Assembly: GCA_019241645.1 (NCBI GenBank)
Contig: JAFAWQ010000038.1
Span: 1 to 64,000 of the forward strand
Source of the DNA: Alphaproteobacteria bacterium
Lineage (GTDB): Bacteria; Pseudomonadota; Alphaproteobacteria; Micropepsales; Micropepsaceae
DNA: 64,000 nt
Direction: 5' to 3'
In this document: positions 49,638-58,519 of the stretch, in pieces
How positions within the stretch are numbered: position 1 is the stretch's first letter
How the letters are laid out: each line of letters begins with the position of its first letter
Program-made: the position numbers and the translations under genes
The notes under the pieces: generated by a model
The model's database searches: none
Seen by the model: only the letters and a program-made list of their open reading frames with translations
What the model was told of the DNA's origin: nothing

Positions 49638-50933
49638 TCACAAGCTTACGCTATCCGCCGCTTCCGTTGCGGACTGAAGGGGCGCGAAATGTTGCCGCGC
49701 GCGCGTCAGCAACAGCGCCGCCAGCGCCAGCATCAACCCTGCCGTGAGGAACGCGGCCCCGGGAAAATAGACCGGCGCATCTTTCCCCGTGAAATACGAG
49801 AAGATGTTCGTCAGCAGCACCGGCGCCGCGATGGAGGTGACGCCGCCGACGCTCGCCAGCGCGCCTTGCACTTCACCCTGTTCGTTCATGGGCACCCGCC
49901 GCGAGATGATGCCGTTCATCGCCGGCATGACGAGTCCCATCATCGCCCACACCAGCATCCACGGATACATCTGCCAGCCGGCCGTTGAGAAGGCGTAGCC
50001 CGCGAAGCCGATGGCGCCGCACATCAATCCGATATAGGCGGCGCGCGCCTCGCCCAGTTTCGGAATGAGGACGCGGGTGAGAAACCCGAACACCATCGCC
50101 ATGACGATGCCGAGAAAGGCCAGCGACAGGCCGACATCGCGCGGCGTCCAGTGAAACTTCAGATACACATAGAAGCTCCAGATCACCGGATTGGCATCAT
50201 GCGCCAGCCGCATCAGCACATAGACGCCCGCGAAGCCGAGCACCGCCGGATGGCGGCGGATGGCAAGCAGCGCGCCGAGCGGATTGGCGCGCCACAGCTC
50301 GAACTTGCGCCGCTTCTCCGGCGGCAGCGATTCTTTCAGCACGAACAGGCCGAACAGCGCATTGGCCACCGACAATCCGGCGGAGACGAAAAACGGCAGG
50401 CGGGTGCCGAAATCGCCGAGCAGGCCGCCGATCGCAGGCCCGGCCACGAAGCCGATGCCGAACGCGGCGCCGACCAGTCCGAAATTCGCCGCGCGCTTTT
50501 CCGGCGGCGTCACGTCGGCGATATACGCATTGGCGGTGACGTAAGCCGCACCGCAGATGCCGGAAAGAATGCGGCCGATGAACAGCCACCAGATGGTCGG
50601 CGCCAGCCCGGTGATCAGGTAATCTATGCCAAGCCCCAGCAGTGAAACGATCAGCACCGGCCGCCGCCCGAAGCGGTCGCTCAGATTTCCGATCAGCGGC
50701 GAGAACAGAAACAGCATGGCGGAGAAGGCCGTGGCGAGCCAGCCACCCCACCATGCCGCCTCGCTCATCGCCAGCGCGCCGGTGCCGGTGTGGCTGGTGA
50801 GTTCGGCGATCAGCCGCGGCGCCACCGGGATGATGATGCCGAGCCCCATCGTATCGACGAACATGGTGATGAAGATGAAGACGAGCGCGAGCCGGTTCGT
50901 CTGCGCGGGAGCTGTTTCGGTGTCCGCATTCAT
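49638..50933 (-). CDS. MFS transporter of the Tet(A)-like DHA1 family
   Basis: 431 residues from the ATG at 50933; an in-frame upstream extension to 51029 is less likely. Twelve spans. Motif A is LIGNLSDRFGRRPVLIVSLL between spans 2 and 3, and motif C is in GAAFGIGFVAGPAIGGLLGD; together with GMNGIISRRVPMNEQGEVQG-like text near span 10 (PAMNGIISRRVPMNEQGEVQ) this matches the TCR/Tet branch of drug:proton antiporters. The real substrate is unknown, and tetracycline resistance should not be assumed. It is divergent from the NTF2-like secreted protein at 51059, with no adjacent TetR-type regulator. Confidence 0.88.
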   Translation of the reverse strand: MNADTETAPAQTNRLALVFIFITMFVDTMGLGIIIPVAPRLIAELTSHTGTGALAMSEAAWWGGWLATAFSAMLFLFSPLIGNLSDRFGRRPVLIVSLLGLGIDYLITGLAPTIWWLFIGRILSGICGAAYVTANAYIADVTPPEKRAANFGLVGAAFGIGFVAGPAIGGLLGDFGTRLPFFVSAGLSVANALFGLFVLKESLPPEKRRKFELWRANPLGALLAIRRHPAVLGFAGVYVLMRLAHDANPVIWSFYVYLKFHWTPRDVGLSLAFLGIVMAMVFGFLTRVLIPKLGEARAAYIGLMCGAIGFAGYAFSTAGWQMYPWMLVWAMMGLVMPAMNGIISRRVPMNEQGEVQGALASVGGVTSIAAPVLLTNIFSYFTGKDAPVYFPGAAFLTAGLMLALAALLLTRARQHFAPLQSATEAADSVSL

Positions 50934-51058
50934 GGGTGCGCACGCTGGCGGGGAATCGCCTGGTGCCTTTGCCCGTGAAACCGCCCGCTCGCAAGCGTCC
51001 GCTATTGCAACGGACCTGCGCATGCCCAATCTCTCTATCGATCACGAGGGAGATTGTC

Positions 51059-51619
51059 ATGGTCCGGATGCCGCTCGCGGTTGTTGCTGGCGCGATGCTC
51101 ATTGCCGCCGCCGCGCAAGCCGGCCCGACGCTCAAAGGCGCGCCGCAGCATCATCTGACGCCGGGGCCGGCGCAGACCGAGGAGCTGACGGCGGCGATCG
51201 CCAAGGCCGATGCCGCGCTGTTCCATGAGGTGTTCGTCCGCTGCGATCCCATCACCACCGCCGCCATGCTCACGGACGATTTCCGCTTCGTGCACGACAA
51301 GGAGGGCGAGCAGTCGCGCGTGCAGTTCATCCGCGATCTCAACGGCCATTGCCGGCGGCTGAAATCGGGCGAGGATTTCGCGGCGCGCCGCGAGCTGGTG
51401 GAGGGATCGCTCGAGGTCTGGCCCATCAACAAATATGGCGCGCTGGAAATCGGCACCCACCGCTTCTATGCGCAGCTGCGGGGCAAGCCGGAGCAGCTCA
51501 CTGAAACCGGCCGGTTCATGATCCTGTGGAAGAAGGAAGGCAGCGATTGGAAGATGGCCGAGATCACTAGCGCATGGGTAATGTTGAGAGTCATGCCGTC
51601 GGCCTTAAAAACACGGTAG
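51059..51619 (+). CDS. Secreted NTF2-like (DUF4440-type) protein with replaced C-terminal end
   Basis: 186 residues. Signal peptide MVRMPLAVVAGAMLIAAAAQ, cleaved near AQAGP. The fold elements AAIAKADAALFHEVFVRCDP, AMLTDDFRFVHDKEGEQS, the strand YGALEIGTHRFYAQ and FMILWKKEGSDWKMAEIT are those of the SnoaL/DUF4440 (NTF2-like) family. The last 15 or so residues (after AEITSAW) come from sequence that belongs to the neighbouring, opposite-strand beta-helix gene, so the natural C terminus seems to have been lost at a junction near 51570. Function is unknown; the core domain could still fold. Confidence 0.75.
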   Translation: MVRMPLAVVAGAMLIAAAAQAGPTLKGAPQHHLTPGPAQTEELTAAIAKADAALFHEVFVRCDPITTAAMLTDDFRFVHDKEGEQSRVQFIRDLNGHCRRLKSGEDFAARRELVEGSLEVWPINKYGALEIGTHRFYAQLRGKPEQLTETGRFMILWKKEGSDWKMAEITSAWVMLRVMPSALKTR

Positions 51620-52215
51620 TCGTCGCTGCCGCCAACTCCGTTGGAGGCGTTGGTGCCCCCGCAGGTCAGATGCACATTGCCGGGAATTTTGATCTGTACG
51701 GTGTTGTCCACAATGACGCCGCCGCCCGTGTTGACGACGGCAATCAGGTTCTGCAGCGGCGGACTGTTGTTCTGTAGGCCAGCCGCAACGTTCATGCACG
51801 TTTGTAGTACAAGTCCATCGTCATGGCTACCATCACCATAAACTCCGCATTGCCGCGCATCGGCAACGCCGTTCAAACCAAAATTCTTCCGGAAGAAACA
51901 GTTACCTACTGTGTCTTTAATTAGCGTAGCGCCATTAGCGCTGTAGTTTGAACAGTTAGGATCGGTCGAGACAACACGATCAAAGTCTCCCCCACCCACG
52001 CAAAGGCTTTGCGACGCATTGCTGTGATAGCAGGCAACCGAAATCTTTGCATACTGAACGGCCGAATAGTTGCCTGTGTGAAGCACATCGATCGAAGACA
52101 CAACGGTTCGGCAAGTGTCAATGAAGCCAGTGCAATTTGCGGCTCGGCCCTGAGTGAGCGGCACGACGAGGCACAAAAAAAAGATAACAGGCGCTATTCT
52201 CGCAGACGCGCGCAT
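51466..52215 (-). pseudogene. Truncated secreted right-handed beta-helix (pectate-lyase-like) protein
   Basis: Reading frame of 249 codons from the ATG at 52215 (signal peptide SARIAPVIFFLCLVVPLTQG). After a cysteine-rich N-terminal segment, the text GVADARQCGVYGDGSHDDGL, then VLQTCMNVAAG, is the start of a Pectate_lyase_3-type beta-helix. Only about 60 residues of helix follow; the frame then runs antisense through the NTF2-like gene (after TLNIT, near 51570), giving a nonsense tail. The remaining several hundred residues of a normal beta-helix are missing. It lies 43 bp downstream of a GLUG-repeat gene on the same strand. Confidence 0.75.
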
Positions 52216-52258
52216 CAGCAGTTCCCCGGTTTCAATTTGGCGTAGCCCAAAGCCTTCG

Positions 52259-53686
52259 CTACTTTGGCGGTATCGCCAAAAGATATGGGAATCCACCGTT
52301 GACTTTCGGCTTTATGCCCCAATTTTTCGAATCAAAGCCGTGGGGTAATTCTGCCTGAAGTTGTTTTGTGGTCAAGCCTTCGATTCCGGGGTCATCCTTC
52401 TTGTTAGCCGCGCCTTGGGACGCGTCGCTCACTCCCATGTCCAGGTCCCAGTAAGCAGCGCTTATGCGGCCGGCGTCCGCATTGTCGTAGCCCACAAGCC
52501 CTCCCGATGTGCTGCTTGGGGTTATTTCTCCGGCTGCGTAAGAGGCTGTAATATTGCTTACCGTCTCATTTCGGCCGACGAGGCCGCCGAAGTAAGAACC
52601 GTCGCCGGCAATGCCGATTTTCACCCCACTTCGCGCGAAGCTGTTGCTAATGGTTCCCTCATTGTCTCCGACCAATCCTCCGACGTTCGAAAAGTCACTG
52701 TCACGAAGCGCGACTGGACCGAGTGCATAAGAAGAAGCTATGGAGCCGCGATTATTGTAGCCTACCAAACCACCTTCAAATGTTGCACGACCGCTAAGCC
52801 TAACGTCCGCGTAGGAATACCTTACAGAACCACCATTTCCCCCTAGCAGTCCCCCTAAATTTCCGACCGCTCCTTTGGCTCTCCCAGCTGTATGGCATCG
52901 GCTGATCGTCCCCAAATTGCCTCCGGCAAGTAGCCCCAGACTCAAAGCTTGTGTCGCGTGCATGTCGGCGTCCAAAACACCGAGGTGCCGGATTGTCCCA
53001 TCCGTCGTCACAAAAAAGAACAGACCATATAGGCTGTTGCCTGTGGTCCGGATGGAAAGCTTTGAAATCGCATTTCCCAGTCCGTCAACCGTGCCGGCGA
53101 ACTCGGTTGAAATAGGTGATGCGGCATACGTCCCATCCTTCGACGCATCGTAAGGTTTTGCCAACGCGTAGAAGCCCGAGGGGTTGGCGGCGATGGCGGC
53201 GGCGAGACTCTTGATGGTGTAAACCAGCTTGTACTTCTGCCCGTCGATGACGAGGCTGCTCTTCTTGTCCCAGAACTGCACGCTGCCGCGCTCCGGCACG
53301 ACGATGAACTCGCCAGACTTGTTCCTGGGATTGCCGTTGTCGTTGGTGACGATTGTGAGCGCGCCTTGCCCCATGACCGTCACCGGCTTGTTGATCGTCA
53401 CCGATTGCTGCGCGTCGAGGGTCAGCCTGCTGGTGCTGCTCCACGTCAGCGGGTGATCAATGGCGATGTCTTTCGCAAGGCGGCCTGTTTTCACCGCCAC
53501 GTCGGAACTCGCTAGCATCGATTGCAGCTCGCCGACATTGAGCACCGCTTTCTGCGCCGTTGCGGTACACACGCCGCCATCGCAGCTCATGTTGCTGGTG
53601 GGCCTGTTGTTTATCTCCACATTCGCCCGCGCTGCGCCTGCCAGCACCACAAGCGAAACGCCTGCCAACAGCATCCTGCCTGTCAT
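52259..53686 (-). CDS. Secreted GLUG-repeat protein (adhesin-like)
   Basis: 475 residues from the ATG at 53686, preceded on its strand by GGAGG. Signal peptide TGRMLLAGVSLVVLAGAARA. The first half resembles the N terminus of secretion-domain/adhesin proteins (AIDHPLTWSSTSRLTLDAQQ, INKPVTVMGQGALTIVTND). The second half has repeated GLUG motifs: NLGGLLGGN, FEGGLVGYNN, NVGGLVGDNEG, YFGGLVGRNE, SGGLVGYDN, each followed by .I.(N/S)S(Y/F)A. GLUG repeats occur in large surface proteins. The 5' part is clearly more GC-rich than the repeat part, suggesting a mosaic origin. Confidence 0.82.
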   Translation of the reverse strand: MTGRMLLAGVSLVVLAGAARANVEINNRPTSNMSCDGGVCTATAQKAVLNVGELQSMLASSDVAVKTGRLAKDIAIDHPLTWSSTSRLTLDAQQSVTINKPVTVMGQGALTIVTNDNGNPRNKSGEFIVVPERGSVQFWDKKSSLVIDGQKYKLVYTIKSLAAAIAANPSGFYALAKPYDASKDGTYAASPISTEFAGTVDGLGNAISKLSIRTTGNSLYGLFFFVTTDGTIRHLGVLDADMHATQALSLGLLAGGNLGTISRCHTAGRAKGAVGNLGGLLGGNGGSVRYSYADVRLSGRATFEGGLVGYNNRGSIASSYALGPVALRDSDFSNVGGLVGDNEGTISNSFARSGVKIGIAGDGSYFGGLVGRNETVSNITASYAAGEITPSSTSGGLVGYDNADAGRISAAYWDLDMGVSDASQGAANKKDDPGIEGLTTKQLQAELPHGFDSKNWGIKPKVNGGFPYLLAIPPK

Positions 53687-53864
53687 GGCACCGCCTCCTT
53701 CAACCACCAGCGGAATATACACCGGGTCGCGGCCATCCCCAGACCGCGCAATTTTCCTTCCCTTTCCGGTCCGGCCCGGCTAGAAGGCCGGTCTTCCCTG
53801 AATGATTTGGTGTTCAAGGAAGGACGGGTCCGCCGAAAGCGCCCCGCCCGGAAAGGAAAGATTC

Positions 53865-54545
53865 ATGGCTGCCAACCTCCCCCCTCTGATGCCGAAGGCC
53901 ACCGCCGTCTGGCTGATCGACAACACCACGCTCACCTTCGAGCAGATCGCCGAATTCTGCGGCCTCCATCCGCTGGAGGTGAAAGGCATCGCCGATGAGG
54001 ACGTCGCCAAGGGGATCAAGGGGCAGGATCCGGTCACCTCCGGCCAGTTGACGCGCGAGGCCATCGAAGCGGCGGAGAAAGACCAGACCAAGCGCCTCAA
54101 GATGGCGGCGCCCAAGCACAAGATGCCGGCCGTCAAGCTCAAAAAGGCGCCGCGCTACACGCCGGTCTCCAAGCGGCAGGACAAGCCCGACGCCGTGTAC
54201 TGGATCCTGCGCAACCATCCCGAGTTTGCCGATGCCGACATCATTAAGCTGATCGGTACCACCAAGGCGACGATCCAGAAAATTCGCGAGCGCTCGCACT
54301 GGAATGCGGCGGCCATCAAGGCTGTCGACCCGGTGACTTTGGGGCTTTGCTCGCAGCTGGAGCTGGATCTCGCGGTGACACGCGCCAACGAGAAGCGCGA
54401 GCGGCAAGTGAAGAAGACCGAGAAGCGCGGCGAGCGCCTGCGCCCGATCGAGGAAAGCCTCGGTCACGCTGCCGCGGACCACGACGTTGCCGAAGCGCCG
54501 GATTCCGAAGGCGCCGCCGCCGAACCGGAAACCACAGAGCCCTAA
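53865..54545 (+). CDS. trcR: Cell-cycle transcriptional regulator TrcR (DUF1013)
   Basis: 226 residues from the ATG at 53865, behind aaaggaaagattc. The DUF1013 core is unmistakable: TAVWLIDNTTLTFEQIAEFC, GLHPLEVKGIADEDVAKGIK, and YWILRNHPEFADADIIKLIG, then TTKATIQKIRERSHWNA. The two segments look like helix-turn-helix units. The C-terminal 50 residues are acidic and alanine-rich. The family is confined to Alphaproteobacteria and is annotated as TrcR. It is divergent from the GLUG gene and converges on a sulfotransferase with a 4-bp tail overlap. Confidence 0.92.
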   Translation: MAANLPPLMPKATAVWLIDNTTLTFEQIAEFCGLHPLEVKGIADEDVAKGIKGQDPVTSGQLTREAIEAAEKDQTKRLKMAAPKHKMPAVKLKKAPRYTPVSKRQDKPDAVYWILRNHPEFADADIIKLIGTTKATIQKIRERSHWNAAAIKAVDPVTLGLCSQLELDLAVTRANEKRERQVKKTEKRGERLRPIEESLGHAAADHDVAEAPDSEGAAAEPETTEP

Positions 54546-55447
54546 CTCTTTAGATCGAACCCATAACGCGACGGCCACTCGCTTGCGCGTCCGCCGAACA
54601 CGTTGGCGCAAGCGAGCAGTTCATCCTTGAAATGTTCGGCCAGCACGGCTCTGGCGGTGCCGGTCATTGTCAATTTCCGGTCGCCGGCCTTGCGGTTGTA
54701 ATCAGGAGGCACGTCAGCGCGCCGCTTGTCCGGATCGGCGCCGAGGAATGCCAAGACATCGCGCAGAACGATGTCCGGCTGATTTTCGATGTCGTCGAAC
54801 AGAACGGCGCGGAAGTTCGATTGCGGCACGTGCCGCAGCCACGATTGCGCGATCTGAGTGGCGCGTGCTCCACCCGCTTTCCTCGATCGCCGGACAAACG
54901 CGGCAAACTGGGACGCGTCTTCCAGCAGCTGTGCATCGAACTTGCCGCTTCGGTGAAACACCGAGATGCGCGACCATGCACGCGCCACCGGATCGCGGAC
55001 GAGTAGCAGGATTTTGGCCACCGGAAAGTGTTCCGCAACGGAGGCCATGACGTCGTATTCCAGACTCCAGTAAGGCGGCGTGATGTCGCCGGACAGAAGG
55101 TTCTCCTTGAAACGGAACAATCCGGCATAGCGATCCATGCTCCGGGGCTCGCCGCGGATTGACTCCGCATATTGAACAAAGCCGATATCCCGCGGATCGA
55201 TGAGTTCGCGGCGCAGCACACGCTCGCCAATTTTCCCGCCCGGCTCGCTTGCCGTCCGGTCCACCGCGCGCCGCGACCGCTGGTCGAGAAAGCTCAGCCG
55301 CGGCATGCTCTGATTGAGATACAGAAGTTCCTTGACGGGCGGCATCCAGAAATCCGGATGGCTATCGAGTTGGTCGAACAGCCAGCCCGTTCCGGCCTTG
55401 GGCATCCCGACGCAGATGAAATCCGGTCCTGTGGTTTCGATCCTCAT
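54542..55447 (-). CDS. Sulfotransferase family protein
   Basis: 301 residues from the ATG at 55447. The PAPS 5'-phosphosulfate-binding loop is ICVGMPKAGTGWLFDQLDSH near the N terminus, and the 3'-phosphate motif is LLLVRDPVARAWSRISVFHR around residue 160. The ending SEWPSRYGFDL is unremarkable. It resembles bacterial heparan-sulfate-type sulfotransferases that decorate glycans. The neighbouring divergent FkbH-type gene, GT90 gene and two more sulfotransferase genes suggest a shared surface-glycan pathway. The acceptor is unknown. Confidence 0.9.
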   Translation of the reverse strand: MRIETTGPDFICVGMPKAGTGWLFDQLDSHPDFWMPPVKELLYLNQSMPRLSFLDQRSRRAVDRTASEPGGKIGERVLRRELIDPRDIGFVQYAESIRGEPRSMDRYAGLFRFKENLLSGDITPPYWSLEYDVMASVAEHFPVAKILLLVRDPVARAWSRISVFHRSGKFDAQLLEDASQFAAFVRRSRKAGGARATQIAQSWLRHVPQSNFRAVLFDDIENQPDIVLRDVLAFLGADPDKRRADVPPDYNRKAGDRKLTMTGTARAVLAEHFKDELLACANVFGGRASEWPSRYGFDLKS

Positions 55448-55552
55448 ATCATTTACCGACAAAGCATTCGTTTTCCGTGAAACAAGCGCTTGCATGGGGA
55501 CATGCGGCCGCTAGGTTGCATCCAAGCCAAACGGTGCGAGTTGGGCGTTTCG

Positions 55553-57316
55553 ATGATTGCCAATAGGGTCAAGCTGGTTATTTGGGATCTGGACGACACC
55601 TTCTGGGAGGGAAGCCTGGAGGAAGGTGGAATCACCGCCGTCCCCGCCAATATTGAAACGGTTCGCCAACTGGCGCTTCGCGGCATCATCAGCTCGATCT
55701 GCTCGAAAAACGACTTCGAGCGCAGCAAGGCCAAGCTGGTCGAATTGGATATCTGGGATCATTTCGTGTTCCCCATCATAAGCTTCGATCCCAAGGGCTG
55801 GGCAGTTGCCGAAATGATTGCGGGCGCCGGCCTGCGCGCGGAGAATGTCCTCTTCATCGATGACAACACCCTGAATCTCGAAGAGGTCAAGTTCTTCAAC
55901 CCTGGAATCATGGCGGCGCATCCGGCGGACGTTTTGCATGTGCTTCTCGCCCATCCGCATCTGGCGGGAAAACCGGATCCGGAACTGAGCCGCCTCAACC
56001 AATACCGCTTCCTCCAGCGCAAGGTCGAAGAACGCGAAACCACCGCTCTTTCGAACGAGGAATTTCTCCGGGCGAGCAACATTCGAATCACGTTCGACTA
56101 TGATGTCGCCGGGAATTTCGACCGCGTGGTCGAACTGATCAACCGGACGAACCAGCTAAACTACACGAAAAAGCGGCTCGAAACGCCGGAGGAGCTCGAC
56201 GAGTTTCGCCAGCAACTCGAGCGTTTCGGTTATCACGCCGGATGCATCAGGGCCGCCGACAAGTACGGAGATTACGGACTGATCGGCTTTTTCCTGTTGC
56301 GTCGCCGGTCGCATATAAAGCGACTGGTCCATTTCGTATTTTCCTGCCGGACCATGCACATGGGCATCGAACAATATGTGTACGAGAAACTGGGCCGCCC
56401 CGACATCGATATTTCCCCTCCTGTTTCTTATTCTCCCGACACCCATTCCCGCATCGACTGGATAGGAGATGGCGACGGCGAAAGTGGATGGGATTCGGGC
56501 GTGGGCAGCCAGAAACTGCTGCTGCTGGGCGGCTGCGACTTACTCCAGTTGACAGCCTATTGCAGCACCAATCGCGTGGAGTTCGTCAATCGCAACGAAG
56601 GCAAATTCCGCATCCGCTATGACGATCCAGGCTTTGTGTTAAGCGACCGTGAGGCCATCCGCGCCAACAACGTAATCCGCAACATTCCAGGCTGGACCTA
56701 TGCGGATGCGCTGGCGTTCGACAAGGCGCTCGCAGATTCGGAATTGATCATGATTTCGCTGTGGTCCGGTATGAACGGTACATATCATGATGTGACAGGT
56801 GAGCTGCAAGTCCGCTTGGCCGATCCTGACGCGCGCCGCATTCGTAAGCGCGACCCCGGCTGGTTCGACGCAAATTTCCGGGAAGCACGCATGACAGATC
56901 CGGAACGGATAAAACTTGTGCTCCGCTCATTTGACGCCATCCGCGAAAGAGCGGGCAACGGCATGATTTTCCTGATCGGAAGTTGCACGCTTGGCGCGGA
57001 AAAGCAGAAGCAGGCAGATCGCCGTCGCGCATATAACGTTGCCTGCCGGAAATATTGCGCGGAGCATTCCGCGCGGTTCCGCTATGTCGATGTGGACGCT
57101 ATCGTTCCTCCCGAAACAGTGATTCGAAATTTTCACTTCAACCGCGCTGGCTACCACGCGCTTGCCCGGTACATCAGGGCTGCCGCCGATCGCGGCTTCA
57201 TGGGCAAGGTGGCAAACGATGACCGGGCAGGGTCGGCCGCTCTGTCTACGCGGCGGGGCGAAATGCCGTTTCGGGCGTCCAGGGAGAAATTCGAGCTGCT
57301 CGACTATCAGCCCTGA
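55553..57316 (+). CDS. FkbH-type HAD-IIIC protein with C-terminal SGNH-like region
   Basis: 587 residues from the ATG at 55553. N-terminal HAD-IIIC phosphatase-like domain: KLVIWDLDDTFWEGSLEEGG (DxDxT nucleophile), SICSKNDFE and VLFIDDNTLNLEEVKFFNP. Residues about 180-300 are the GNAT-like part of FkbH proteins: VVELINRTNQLNYTKKRL, KYGDYGLIGFFLL. The last 270 residues (KLLLLGGCDLLQLTAY, ending NFHFNRAGYHALARYI) resemble an SGNH-type hydrolase or acetyltransferase, but the usual GDS and DxxH are altered. FkbH proteins load glyceryl units onto carrier proteins; a role in acyl or glyceryl decoration is inferred. Confidence 0.82.
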   Translation: MIANRVKLVIWDLDDTFWEGSLEEGGITAVPANIETVRQLALRGIISSICSKNDFERSKAKLVELDIWDHFVFPIISFDPKGWAVAEMIAGAGLRAENVLFIDDNTLNLEEVKFFNPGIMAAHPADVLHVLLAHPHLAGKPDPELSRLNQYRFLQRKVEERETTALSNEEFLRASNIRITFDYDVAGNFDRVVELINRTNQLNYTKKRLETPEELDEFRQQLERFGYHAGCIRAADKYGDYGLIGFFLLRRRSHIKRLVHFVFSCRTMHMGIEQYVYEKLGRPDIDISPPVSYSPDTHSRIDWIGDGDGESGWDSGVGSQKLLLLGGCDLLQLTAYCSTNRVEFVNRNEGKFRIRYDDPGFVLSDREAIRANNVIRNIPGWTYADALAFDKALADSELIMISLWSGMNGTYHDVTGELQVRLADPDARRIRKRDPGWFDANFREARMTDPERIKLVLRSFDAIRERAGNGMIFLIGSCTLGAEKQKQADRRRAYNVACRKYCAEHSARFRYVDVDAIVPPETVIRNFHFNRAGYHALARYIRAAADRGFMGKVANDDRAGSAALSTRRGEMPFRASREKFELLDYQP

Positions 57317-57421
57317 GGGCGCTTCTTGCGGGTCGCTTCAATTTGACTCGCGCACTGACATAATTGTCTTGCCCGATCGGTGTGGACGGCTTGCGCGGGC
57401 AGGTCCGATCCGCTGTAAGGC

Positions 57422-58519
57422 ATGACCACGAAGCACCTGTTCAGTGAATTCGATATGGATCGCGAAAATTTCATTGAGACCCAGGCAAATTTCCAGTTCG
57501 GCGCTTGCACGGCGCTCTCCGACGCCGGATGGAAACCCAAGCCCAATCTGACCTTTAACCCGTCCACCGAAACAACGGAAGTGAACCAGGCACAGCGGTA
57601 TATCGCGCTTCTTGGCGAGTTGCGCGCGCATGGATTGCGGTCGCCCATCGTCGCGAAAATGGGCGATGCGATGCGCAAGCCAAATCCTTTTCCGACCTTT
57701 CAGTACAACCGCCTGCAGGGCACTGCGAATTCGATATTGTGGCCGCTCAAGCGCTTTCACGACATTGGTGTGAGAAGTTTCTGCACACTTCCCGATCCGG
57801 CCGAGCCTGCCTTGCGCGACAAGAAGCCGATCGTGTTCTGGCGCGGTGGCATGCGCGGCTTCAGCTCTCTGGAGGGCAACCTGAACGTTTCGAAGCTTCT
57901 TCAGAAATATCAGCAAGGCAAGATCGATGACGACCGATTCATCGCTCACCTTCGCACTGTCCCACGGTACGCATTCGTCTCGCGTTTTTTTGACGCCGAG
58001 GGATTCGACATTGGCCTTCGGCAGGGCGAAGGCGGACGCGGCAATATCGCGCTATGCAACGATCTTCCCGTGATTGCACGATATAACAAGGAGTTTGTGC
58101 CGCCAGCCGAGCAGCTCCAGTACAAATATCTGATTTCCATTCAGGGAAAGGACGTGGGGAGCAGCTTCGGCTGGCAGCTGGGAACCAACAGCGTCCTGCT
58201 CAAGGAAGACTACCCCTGGGAAGTCTTCTTCGATTGTCACCTGAAGGCGTGGGAACACTTCGTACCGGTGGCGCAGGACTTTTCAGACGTCCAGGAAAAG
58301 GTGGCGTGGTGCGAGGACAATCCCGCGGCATGCGAAGCCATGGTCGAGAAGCGGCATGCCATCGTCCACCTGCTTTTGGATGGCGAGGTCCGCCGCGAAG
58401 CGCTGCGGAGAGTGATCGAACGGTATGAGGATTACTACCGGCAATTCGGCGGGGATCGCGTGCTCATCGCCAACACGCGGAATAGCAGCTTTGAACGGAA
58501 AACTCAGGCTTCGCTGTAG
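57422..58519 (+). CDS. Glycosyltransferase family 90 (CAP10-like)
   Basis: 365 residues. The GT90/CAP10 core is visible: PIVFWRGGMRGFSS, SRFFDAEGFDIGLRQGEGG, LQYKYLISIQGKDVGSSFGW, QLGTNSVLLKEDYPWEVFF and AWEHFVPVAQDFSDVQEKV. Family members transfer xylose, glucose or related sugars; in bacteria they occur in LPS and capsule loci. It follows the FkbH-type gene by 105 bp on the same strand and its last 16 bp overlap a convergent sulfotransferase gene. The sugar donor cannot be predicted. Confidence 0.9.
   Translation: MTTKHLFSEFDMDRENFIETQANFQFGACTALSDAGWKPKPNLTFNPSTETTEVNQAQRYIALLGELRAHGLRSPIVAKMGDAMRKPNPFPTFQYNRLQGTANSILWPLKRFHDIGVRSFCTLPDPAEPALRDKKPIVFWRGGMRGFSSLEGNLNVSKLLQKYQQGKIDDDRFIAHLRTVPRYAFVSRFFDAEGFDIGLRQGEGGRGNIALCNDLPVIARYNKEFVPPAEQLQYKYLISIQGKDVGSSFGWQLGTNSVLLKEDYPWEVFFDCHLKAWEHFVPVAQDFSDVQEKVAWCEDNPAACEAMVEKRHAIVHLLLDGEVRREALRRVIERYEDYYRQFGGDRVLIANTRNSSFERKTQASL

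Noticed and set aside
49638-50933. Calling the MFS gene a tetracycline-resistance determinant
   Set aside because: It has the Tet-type DHA1 motifs, but family membership alone does not give the substrate and no TetR-type regulator is adjacent.
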